64,000 nucleotides of DNA, taken from the NCBI GenBank assembly GCA_036924085.1, contig JAVGWX010000004.1, forward strand, positions 36,337,293 to 36,401,292, given 5' to 3'. This document shows positions 1 through 9,300 of this stretch, one piece after another. Source of the stretch: Ariolimax columbianus (lineage: Eukaryota > Mollusca > Gastropoda > Stylommatophora > Arionidae). The notes under the pieces were generated by a model. It saw nothing but the letters and a program-made list of their open reading frames with translations. It ran no database searches and had not been told where the DNA came from. Position numbers and translations under genes: made by a program. Within the stretch, counting starts at the first letter, position 1; each line of letters starts with the position of its first letter.

Positions 1-1420
1 ATTCTCAAATACATCTTTCAAATGACGTTGTGCACACTACATAAAAATCCTCGATATCCTATACTGTGAGCAATCTATCAAAATATTGACAGGACTTATT
101 CGCAATTTATCGAAGGAAAATGTGAAATGTGACAAGGGTGTCTTCTGTTTCCTTGTCTGTTAAACATTTACATAGAACACATTTGTAAACAGATAAAACA
201 AATTCCAGAACTTATTATCGACGAAGTGTCAATAAAAAATCTCATAAATGTGGATAAAACGGTTCTGCTGGCCGAAAGTGAACAAGATTTGCAGGCAAAT
301 GGCAAAAGTCGGGTATATGGATGGGATTTTAACACTTAAAAAACGAAAACTATGACGATTAGCAAAGTATAAAAGCCTGTTCTACAGATAATAATACATT
401 ATCAATGATTAGAATAGAGCAAATGCTTATCCAATCTTTGAAATTTGAAACCAAGTGATATACAAGTCAGGAAGAAGATAGAAAAGACCACATGTGTTTT
501 TATCAACATGAGTCGCATAATGATATCCAGACAAGTAATTCATAAGTTACCAATGAGAAAGATCAGTTGTTATATATCCTGTAGCACGCCCTTGTCCGTT
601 CTCTTTGAACCAGCTAGGCCTACAAAAACGGTGTGCGGAAAAATTTTTTTTTTTTTTGAACGGAGTCACTCCTGACAGCCATTTTTTACTGCTGACTACG
701 CCCTCCATATATACACGATATTTTGCCGGTTAAAGTATCGTGTGTTCGATTACAAATGGCTTTTGAACAGTTTTAATTTTGTATATGCCGTTTTGAGCAA
801 GCCGACTTTTTGCGAAAGGGGAAGTAGGTTGTTGAGAAAGATTTTTATCGCGTAGATCTGTTTATTTTGTTTGTTTAAATGAAAGAACTACGTTTGAATT
901 GGAAACTAACAGTTGTGGCGATATTGTAAACACAGTATCGATACGTTGTTGTGGTTTCCATGGTTTTCTATCGAAGCGACTAGGCCTAGTGGTCGAGTCC
1001 AAATTTTTCCCGAGATTTTCATAAATTTTCAACTTCATCTTTTTAAATCTCAAAAACTAACAAACATACAACAAAAACAATAACACCCACATGTTCGTTA
1101 TGCTATTGTGTATCTACACACCAGAAAATCATATTTATTGACAAACAAACATAAAAGTTACAAATTTTGAAAGACGACTACCACAGCGACTAATTAAGAA
1201 AATTAATTAGGTCAAATTTTTTTCAAAAATAATGTGGAGTGCGTAAGGTTAAATATATATATATACACACACACATACATGGCATTAGTATTTAGTGTAG
1301 AAAAGTGAACAATGAACAGCTGGAGAAAACAATTGATGTCTTTGAACTATCAATATATAAACATAAAGAAGAGTGGTTAGCATCTCATTGAAAGAAATTA
1401 AAAGAAATTATTGCTGTTTA
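1..1420. other. Upstream region, no gene recognised
   Basis: AT-rich sequence with only short, unconvincing open frames. It holds a short T run near 645-656 and a small TA/CA microsatellite near 1253-1277. The first exon and promoter of the ETS gene may lie here or further upstream, but I see no promoter element I would stand behind. Confidence 0.5.
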
Positions 1421-1424
1421 AAAA

Positions 1425-1690
1425 AATGTGGGGTGCAGCGAGAATCGATGGACGATGTCAAGAGTCAGATAGTTCGATACTTTAGTCACATAAAAAACAT
1501 AAGACCTTGCTGAAAACAATACTGGAAGGAAACGTGGAAGGCAAACGTACTAGATGTAGGCACTGCTAGTAGGGGAAGGATAACATCAAAAGATGGACAA
1601 GGAAACGCCTGGCAGAAAACACCACCAAGGCCAAGGTCAAACGTAAATCTATTGCTGCCGACCTTCTATGTGAAGATGGCCCATGAACTG
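1425..1690 (+). pseudogene. LINE reverse-transcriptase C-terminal remnant
   Basis: Broken frames translate to the end of a non-LTR polyprotein: a KTILEGNVEGKR segment, a degenerate tryptophan-containing segment, RLAENTTKAK and finally SIAADLLCEDGP before a stop near 1686. That order is typical of the last 80 or so residues of APE-type LINE ORF2 proteins in molluscs. Stops and frameshifts interrupt it and no RT core is present, so it is a 5'-truncated dead copy just upstream of the ETS gene. The family assignment is by motif recall only. Confidence 0.6.
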
Positions 1691-2180
1691 ATTTGAAGCT
1701 ACTAATACTTTATCTCTGTTAAACCCCCTAAAGTACAAAAAGCTAAAAATAGTTATCTTTCAGGCGGAGATACCTGAATCTGTGGTTATCAGTCATGCGG
1801 GAAGTTTTCCAGGACAGATATATAAAAGCCATTATTAAATACGCTCGTAGTACTGTTAGTGTTATCATCTGATTTTTTTATAGTACTTTGATGAGGATAT
1901 TTTTGTAGTTATGCGAATAGCTCCCTTGCTCACTTTGTTAGGTTTTGTATCATTTTAGAAGCAGAGAACTAATTCATGTTCAAAGACCGACCATGAATAA
2001 GGTGGATTACAGAAATATTAGAGACTGTGAATGAGGCACACAGTCGGGCTAGTTCCAGAATCTCTTCATAACCTGACGCTGAAAGGCAAAACAGAAACAA
2101 CGAAAAGACAAGAGCGATGGAAATGAGGGGGGAAATAACATTCTGATGTCCAGGGAAATGTTTTTGTTTCTCGCTTGTCC

Positions 2181-2267
2181 TGTTCTTATGACATGTTTCT
2201 TGCTTTTTCTGTTCTTATGACATGTTTCTTGCTTTTTCTGTTCTTATGACATGTTTGTTGTTTTTCC
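2181..2267 (+). repeat. Three 29-bp pyrimidine-rich repeats before a splice acceptor
   Basis: Three tandem 29-bp units start at 2181, 2210 and 2239. Each begins TGTTCTTATGACATGTTT and ends in a T-rich run. The array stops 10 bases before the inferred acceptor at 2276-2277, so it supplies the polypyrimidine tract of that intron. Confidence 0.85.
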
Positions 2268-2277
2268 ACATTCTCAG

Positions 2278-2932
2278 CCCAGACACTTCTTAGAGGCTGA
2301 CATTAAATCAGAAATCAAGCTTGAAACAGAAGACGAGCCACCTTACATCTACAACATGGCGGAGTGCATCACGTACAACACAAACAATGTCAGTAACAAC
2401 AACAGCAGTGGTGTCGTGGTCAGCAGCATCAAAAACTCATCAAACATTTTTAGTAGTAGCAATCATAAGAACATTTTTGTTGGCATCAATGACAGTCACA
2501 GTAGACTTGCCCCAGCTTTAGCAATACCACTATCCTCATCATCACCAGCAATAACGAGAACAACAACGCTATCACAGTTCTCATGTTCAGCATCTCCCAT
2601 GATGTCATCTTCTGTGAGTTCGAACTATATTTCCACTAAAACCAGCACATTTGTCACAGAGCTTGCAGGAAGCGGCTGCACTGTCGTGACCAACACAGAT
2701 TTTATTCTTGATAACAACAGCCCTCTACCCCCACCCTGTAGCCACGATGATAGCCTTGAATACACAGATCTTGACAAGCCCACTTTGTACGATGAGTACG
2801 GACTCTTCTCGCACATAAGCAAGCAAGAAGCCATATTGGACGAGTCTTCTAACAGTGTCCCACTAGAGGAGGCCGTCTACATGATGACAGGCACACTGCA
2901 GAGTGACTGTGATAATATTGGAGTTCCATGTG
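2278..2932 (+). CDS. SPDEF: ETS gene exon: N-terminal low-complexity region
   Basis: Acceptor TTCTCAG ends at 2277 and donor GTAAGT starts at 2933; the exon is 655 nt and ends in phase 1. It encodes an acidic/sumoylation-like start (DIKSEIKLETEDEPP), a long Ser/Asn/Thr-rich stretch and an acidic segment (DDSLEYTDLD). No globular domain is visible. It could be the first coding exon with translation starting at 2356 (context AACATGG), or a continuation of an upstream coding exon. Confidence 0.75.
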
Positions 2933-5900
2933 GTAAGTTGCCTCTTTCTTTCTCTCTGTCTCTCATATATATATATATATATGTCTTTAACATGCATTGT
3001 GAAATTCTAAATAATCCCATAATGAATGCAAGCAACAAAGTGCAAAAGCAAAACCTGGCTTATAACACTCGTCTAGAGGCATTTATTTCGTAGCTAAATA
3101 TTTTACTGTTAGATAAAGAAAGTAGTGAGGATCAGGACAACTATCACCTCTCCCTCTCCTCCACCCCATCCAATCTTATTAAACATTAAGTACCTACCAC
3201 AATAAAGGCTCCAGTAACTCATCCCCGACAGCAGTCAGTCATAGAATTGTCTTTAGTTTTACTGTACAAGATCAGAATGAATGTATTCTTTATGTGCACC
3301 CAACGAGCAAGAAAAGTATTTTGTTATGTAATGCAACCAACTTTCTGTGTGAAGAGGAAACTTGGTGTATTTGAATGTGTTGATTCTTGATATGTTCTAT
3401 TCTTTGATTTCAGACCCCATGGTCTGGTCTGCTGAACACGTGGGGAAGTGGGTTTCTTGGGTGTGCCAGAGAAACCATGTCCCAGATGTCTCGCCTCACC
3501 TGCACCAATTTGATGGGCGTACTCTGTGTTCACTCAATGGTGACACCCTTTCAAGCTCATTTGGTGACGCTGGAGTCAAGATCTCCAACGAACTGGAACT
3601 ATTGAAAGCAGGTCAGTACAGTTATTGTCTCGTAACTGACTAGTTAGTAGTCACTTGCCATTCCGTACATTCCTGAGTTCTAATTAGATCACTGTGTTGT
3701 CTTGTTTCTTCGGCTTGTTCCGTACATTCCTGAGTTCTAATTAGATCACTGTGTTGTCTTGTTTCTTCGGCTTGTCTTCCTTCTTTTGCCAGTCACACAC
3801 TTTTCCGCAACCTAGTCCTTTTGGCGATATCATGGTATTTTAACGATCTTGATTTTATATCCCATCTGGTCTGGGATTAGTTATTATAAGGGTTTATTTA
3901 TTGCATGGTACATGTTAGTGCAGTGCATTAGTATGTTTAATATTTTAGTTATCTTGCTCAGGTCATATGAGTCCCTCATTCTGTATAGTTATGTTAGCTT
4001 CTTTTGGTCATTTAGTTACTTAATCTTCCTATACAATCTCCAATTGTATGTTTGTCATTAATCAATTAGGAACAGAATCATTCTATATGTCTGTGCGATC
4101 TTGCTTTGACCAGTAGTCCCATTCAATTTTCCTGAATGCCTCTATCCAAGTGAAACCCACAGTAATTTCCACATTATAATTTGATCAAACTCAAACATGT
4201 AATGTGAACTATTTGGTATGATGTAGTCAAGCAGTCAAAGCTAGTGAACTATTTGGTATAAGGTAGTCAAGCAGTCAAATCTACCCAAAGTAAAAAAAAC
4301 CAGACTTTAAAATGGCTTATGTCAAAAAAATAAAAATAAATATGTAAAAGTTGTCAAATAGCTGGTACCTTCATCTTTACCTTACCTTCATTATTTGTAA
4401 TTCAAGTACCAAATTACAAATCAGTAGACTGAAATACCATAAATAAATTAAAAGGAACAGTAATGCTAACATGCTGGAAGTAGACAGTATTTATTTTTTC
4501 CACTCTGAAAACATTATACCAAAACAAATGCAATCTCTACACGTCCTAATTTGATATTAATAAATATTCATTTTCTGTTTCTTTCTTCTTGTTGGCACAC
4601 TTTCAGTGAGAGAGCATTGTTACTCCGTCTATCCATGTTTCATTTCCACATTTAGCTAGCAATGTCAGTCTGTTTTCCTTGCTAAACATGCCTTCAACCT
4701 TTCCCTCTAATGTGGTTTACTGAATGCATACCAGCCCTCAGACTCCCATTACTAATCTTTCTTTGAGCCTGCATGAATACAATAGCTGAAACCAGACACC
4801 TTTCTCCCCCACACTTAAGCAGGTACAAGCTTGCACGAACTGTTAGGTCAGTGCATTTATAATGTCACCAGGCAAGAGATATCTAAGAGATACAAGGCGA
4901 CATTGCAAACATTATAACACCATTTTTTATTCTCTTTATGTTGAATTTCTTTTTCTCTTTTAAAAAATTAAGTTCATCATCCTCTTCGATATAACATAAC
5001 ATAATATAACCTCTCTTCATTCTGGATTTTATGTTAAACAAAATGAAGAATATACCTATATAGAATTGGAAACCGATCAGTGTAAGTCACCTAGAATCTA
5101 TATATTGATAAACATCAATCAATCAAATCAAAAACCTGTCGCTTCATTTGTTGAAATATAGATCTAACACTGCATTTGGCTTACGCTTACACGCTTTAAA
5201 TAAAGCCTGATTCTATGACATACAAAGGAGGGAAGAGCAGTCATATTGTCTTCACATTGAAACCATTTTGGTTATTTATAGCATAGCATACATTCATAGT
5301 TTATATCTAACAGCTAAAATGATGTATGTTTTTTATAAACTAAATCTTATTATTACCTGAGTAGTACCTGAGTTGAAAAGAACAGGACCAACTGTAACCT
5401 CCTATCCAATACTGTAAAGGCAGCAAAATAAGGCTGTACCAGGGGCTAATAACCAGCAACATCTTTGAGTAAAACTGTTGCTATTGAAACTACAACTGCA
5501 AATATTTGGATACAGGCTTCCTGAAATAGGCCAGTTGTAGTGCTGGCCTTATGCTTCACTTGGATCTAATCATCATCAATCTTACCTCAGTAACAATTGA
5601 AAGAGCATTCTATATCTGTTAGTTACTTTAGGTGTCAACATCTCTATTCTTTATACAGCACTGTTTTCCCTCTTATGCAAACTGGCAATCAGAATTAACA
5701 CAGATGACTGATCTTATGTTGTAAACATTTAAAAAAAACATCTAGGTTAGATAAACCCGGAATCAGTTGTCAAATATTCTAGAAAAATATGTGCACTGAA
5801 GTTTGCTTTTAATTTCTGGTTTGCTTTTATTAGATAAGCCCTTATGAACAACTGCATGCAGTTCATTAAAAGTTGTTACCTTGATTTAATCTTGTCTTAT

Positions 5901-8467
5901 TCTCACCGTTAAACATAATTCATAGCTGTATTCATTTCCAGAATGAACATTTTTACAGCTGGATTCATTCAACCATTGAACAAAAATTAACACCTTCATC
6001 AATTTTGTCATTGAATATAATTCATAGCTGCATTAATTTCTCATTCTCCTTTTTTAAATTGAGGAGTTGGTGAGGGAGAAGGGCCTTGATAGCTGTGATT
6101 TGTTTTTTTCTAGCGGTGATCAAGCTCTCAGTATAAAACATACTTCATTAAGTACATGCCAAGTTAATAGAGAGCGACATCTGCTGTATATCAGGGTGGA
6201 TTACTGATGTAATTGAATAAATTAAAATCTGTTTGAGAATTGACATCATAGTTACCACATGGGATGTGAAAACATTAAATAAACTGGTAAATTACAGGAG
6301 ATTATGTTGTTGTTGTTGTTGTTGTTGTTTGTGAATGCACATAATGAGTAGGTTACTCTTTTGTGCACCCTGAAAAAGGCATTAAGTGGCGGGTTGCAGT
6401 AGCTTTCTTCACATCCCGAGTGTGCTGATGAATGTGGACGACAGTCCTCTAGGTGGTTGTGCTATGCTTGGCTATATCTGTGTGTCACTCAGTACTACGG
6501 GGATCACGTTAATCCCTCACCTCGTTAGCGAGGCTGACATGAAAACAGCCCTTTTCCAAGGAGGAGTATAGGAAGCCGAGGTGAGGGTCTTGGTCAGTAT
6601 GTTTTACCTGACCCTGGCTAACATGTCTGATCAGTATATTTTACATGACCAGACGTTAGTCTTCCTCCCCTACAGGAAATTATATATTAAGAGGTAAAAA
6701 GATTGGTGAGGAGGGAGAGAAGTGGAAACAATTGATAAAACAATGATATCCTACGATATGGGAAGATAAAGAAGAAAAATAAGAAGAAGAAAGTATTTTC
6801 ACTAACAGGAAATACATTTAATAATGTTTGGACATTTGTTTCTCCCTTACAGCAAACAACTGTTTCCCCAGCCACATGATCAGTTCATACAATGATGGCT
6901 CGGCCAGCTCCCAGCGCCTTTGCAACCCTTATATGGAGAATTTTCAGACATTTAACCTCGCCTCCTGTGTTTCTCCAGCGCTCAGTTCATGTAGCAGCAC
7001 TCATGACAGCAACACCAGTACAATTTCTACACATTCCGACCACAGCGATGATGAGAGTGGATATGGTAAGTACACAGCTAGAATTGTATATTACAGGATT
7101 CAATTATTAGAGTATATAGTAGAAGTTTTCAAACTTTTTGGTCCGCGGCTCAATTGACCTTTTCATAAATCACAGCGATGCCTCTCTATACTATATATAA
7201 GCAATTGTACCCACACAAATATTAATGACTTCTGAATGTGCATATTTTACATGTGATACCAATGACATGTATTGGTACATGTAATAATACCTCAGCGCAA
7301 TCAAGTCGTCCTACGAAGATCTATATTTATCGATGGACTTTGGCTAATAATATCAGGCCCAACACTTTTGCCAAGCCACCGAGACACCTTTAGCCGAGGG
7401 TGGCAATGTCCCTAGCAGCCATGAGGCATAGTTTGAAAACCTCTAGTATATAGTATCTATTGTATTACCAGTTCTCCTGTATTGTTCTTCTTTACACCAA
7501 TAGAAATGTCAAACCATTGCTGCAGTTGGCCTCCTTTAAGGAAGCCTGTACTAAAACATTGATGTGATCATGCAGGGGTCGATCTTGCAGCACATGTTTG
7601 AAATAATAATGATTTTCTAGAATCCAAAAGCAAATTTATCACAACAATGTTGCTAGTTTCATGTACAGACCACCACTGGCCTCTTTTTACTCCAATTATA
7701 GTAGGGTACAATGCATATGTTCCTCCATCAGCAATATGTGCCCTTGGATCCATACTTGGGGTGGATACGCAGTAACATATTTATAATCTCTAGTGTCATA
7801 TTTCATATTGTTTTGCTAGATAATGGCTGGTCATTTTAATTTATTACCCATTTCAACAATGAAAACTCTGACAGCTGTCAGGATAATGATTCATATGTAC
7901 AAGTTGTATGTGTATCATTTTGTATTCTATGTTCTTCTTTCATGTTCACAAGTTGTATGTGTAGTAATATTGTTTCTCATGTTCTCCTGTCATGTTCACA
8001 AGTTGTATGTGTAGTAATATTGTTTCTCATGTTCTCCTGTCATGTTCACAAGTTGTATGTGTAGTAATATTGTTTCTCACGTTCTCCTTTCAGGGTCACA
8101 AATCTCTGCTTACTCTATGTCATCCAAGCTGGCTGAGGCCAATGACTACACCAGAATCTCAGCAAAAGTTCCAAGTGGCCGCGGACACAAACAAACTATC
8201 CACCTGTGGCAGTTCTTAAAAGAGCTGCTTCTTTCAAAAGACAATAACTACAATGACTGCATTCGCTGGTTGGACTGTAAAGCTGGAGTGTTTAAAATAG
8301 AGGACTCCAAAAGGGTTGCATCTTTGTGGGGTGCAAGGAAGAACCGTCCGGCAATGAACTATGATAAACTGAGCCGTTCTGTGAGACAGTACTACAAGAA
8401 GGGAATTATTAAAAAAACAGAGCAGTCTAAACGTCTAGTTTACCAGTTCTGTCCTGGGTACATGTGA
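2278..8467 (+). CDS. SPDEF: ETS transcription factor with PNT and ETS domains, SPDEF/Ets98B type (spliced)
   Basis: Sequence-specific nuclear transcription factor. Inferred coding exons are 2278-2932, 3414-3611, 6853-7065 and 8094-8467 (TGA). All junctions have AG/GT borders and all three introns are phase 1, giving a continuous frame of 479 codons. Residues 1-218 are low complexity (Ser/Thr/Asn rich), about 219-284 form the pointed domain, 285-355 are a Ser-rich linker, and about 392-475 are the ETS domain. The recognition helix contains MNYDKLSRSVRQYYKKGII; the SRSxRQYY pattern, instead of the usual SRALRYYY, is the mark of the SPDEF subfamily. The true start is uncertain: the frame enters from an upstream acceptor at 2277, and the first in-frame Met in the exon is at 2356. 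It is longer than vertebrate SPDEF (about 335 residues, from memory), mostly in the N-terminal region. Early residues DIKSEIKLE contain two overlapping sumoylation consensus motifs (IKSE, IKLE). Confidence 0.88.
3414..3611 (+). CDS. SPDEF: ETS gene exon: pointed (PNT/SAM) domain
   Basis: Acceptor TTTCAG ends at 3413 and donor GTCAGT starts at 3612; the 198-nt exon is symmetric in phase 1. The G left over from the previous exon completes an Asp codon to give DPMVWSAEHVGKWVSWV, the classic opening of a PNT domain (W-S-x2-V-x-K-W). It continues through FDGRTLCSLNGD to ELELLKA. The C-terminal helix is short compared with a full PNT of about 80 residues. Confidence 0.85.
3612..6852 (+). other. Large intron of the ETS gene
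   Basis: A 3.2-kb phase-1 intron. It carries two 57-bp direct repeats (3661-3717 and 3718-3774), two near-identical 40-bp repeats starting near 4203 and 4243, and a family C element at 6306-6670. The rest, about 4300-6290, is AT-rich with no coding or RNA signal that I can see. A stretch at 5528-5565 resembles the right edge of the window (63941-63980), suggesting a shared dispersed repeat. Confidence 0.7.
6293..6683 (-). mobile_element. Family C short retroelement with (AAC)n tail and TSD
   Basis: The element spans 6306-6670 on the minus strand; its (AAC)n tail appears here as GTT repeats at the left edge. Flanks TACAGGAGATTAT (6293-6305) and TACAGGAAATTAT (6671-6683) are a 13-bp target-site duplication with one mismatch. 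Seven more copies occur in the window. The body has no long frame, so it is a non-autonomous retroposon or a LINE 3' end. Confidence 0.85.
6853..7065 (+). CDS. SPDEF: ETS gene exon: serine-rich linker
   Basis: Acceptor CCCTTACAG ends at 6852 and donor GTAAGT starts at 7066; 213 nt, phase 1 at both ends. The junction rebuilds an Ala codon and leads into NNCFPSHMISSYNDG. The exon encodes Ser/Thr/His-rich sequence ending HSDHSDDESGY, with no recognised fold. It links the PNT and ETS domains, and its acidic Ser cluster offers plausible kinase sites (inference). Confidence 0.75.
7892..8090 (+). repeat. 50-bp repeats abutting the ETS-exon splice acceptor
   Basis: Three near-identical 50-bp units start at 7941, 7991 and 8041, preceded by one diverged unit from 7892. 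Each unit has CATGTTCACAAGTTGTATGT at its start and a TTCTCCT pyrimidine tract at its end. The last unit is followed directly by CAG and the ETS exon, whereas earlier units are followed by CAT. Confidence 0.9.
8094..8467 (+). CDS. SPDEF: ETS gene terminal exon: ETS DNA-binding domain
   Basis: Acceptor CTCCTTTCAG ends at 8093, and the joined codon is Gly. The ETS winged helix runs from HLWQFLKELLL through WLDCKAGVFKIEDS and VASLWGARKNRPAMNYDKL to RLVYQFCPGYM and TGA. The two arginines of the SRSVRQYY helix that contact GGA in ETS proteins are present. The whole domain lies in one exon close to the C-terminus, as in SPDEF orthologues. Confidence 0.92.
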
Positions 8468-9023
8468 AGCAGTGTTTCACACACTGAAAGTGTTTGCTGT
8501 GATAGATAAGAAGAGAGACAAATGCAGCCCAGTCATACACGTCACTAGTGTGCTGGTTAAGGTTTTGTTATTGGTCCCGTTGCCTTCCACTAGAATTCCA
8601 CACAAGGACTCTATAACTGTATAGTAGAGATCCAGTGGAGATGCAAGGGTCAATATGTGGGTTTAAACAAAATCAAGATAAGGGTCAGTCATTAGTGATA
8701 GTCAGGAAGATTGAATAAGATGTTTGTATGATATGTGAGCAGGTGTGGACATGCTTCTCTCTGGTGACACTGTTAAGTTTACACAAGCAAGATGTCATTC
8801 CAGGGGACATATAAGCATTGCCTCTCAGAATTATACCACAGAAAGGAATGAATTGCAGATAATATATGTAAATAAATATGGTGCTATAGAACCCTTCATT
8901 AAGCTGTACAGACATACAAATAATATACTCCATATGTTGCTAATTCAGTAATTTTATGCATTTAAAACACACTTGAACAAATCTTCAGAAATAAGTGACT
9001 TTCTCATTTGGTCAAAGTAGTCT
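8468..9023 (+). other. Probable 3'UTR of the ETS gene
   Basis: Sequence after the stop codon with no competing gene. An AATAAA at 8871-8876 is the first canonical polyadenylation signal downstream; others are at 10196-10201 and 10840-10845. Which one is used cannot be decided from sequence. Confidence 0.5.
8871..8876 (+). terminator. Candidate polyadenylation signal
   Basis: Canonical AATAAA about 400 nt after the ETS stop codon. It is a plausible but unproven 3' end signal. Confidence 0.4.
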
Positions 9024-9300
9024 CTATTTTTATTGTAAAGTAAAGTATCCCATAGCATTACTGCCGTAGGGGTGTGAGGTGTTAGCGATATTACATTTCA
9101 AAGGCTCGGCTATATGAGGGCAGTAGCCATTTCCTCTCCCTCGCCGGTTTTACTTCCCGGACTGAACCGGTACCCATTTAAGGCTGGGTCGACCCGGGAG
9201 ACATTGCGGTCTGAAAAAAACATTACCGCCTCAACTGGGACCACTCAGATGCGAAGTCAGCGCGCTAACCACTGCGCTACGCGGCTCCCTATTTTTATTG
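9024..9300 (-). mobile_element. tRNA-derived SINE with perfect 12-bp TSD
   Basis: The body is 9036-9288 on the minus strand. Read in reverse it starts GGGAGCCGCGTAGCGCAGTG and contains the tRNA-like box A TAGCGCAGTGGTTAGCGC. A related copy at 39225-39433 keeps a recognisable box B. Flanks CTATTTTTATTG at 9024-9035 and 9289-9300 are identical, so the insertion is fairly recent. It lies downstream of the ETS stop and may be part of the 3'UTR if a distal poly(A) site is used. Confidence 0.85.

Noticed and set aside
7820..7900. Possible small extra exon of the ETS gene (TTGCTAG then ATAATGGCTGG)
   Set aside because: With the required phase the frame meets a stop after six codons, while direct joining of 7065 to 8094 is in phase.
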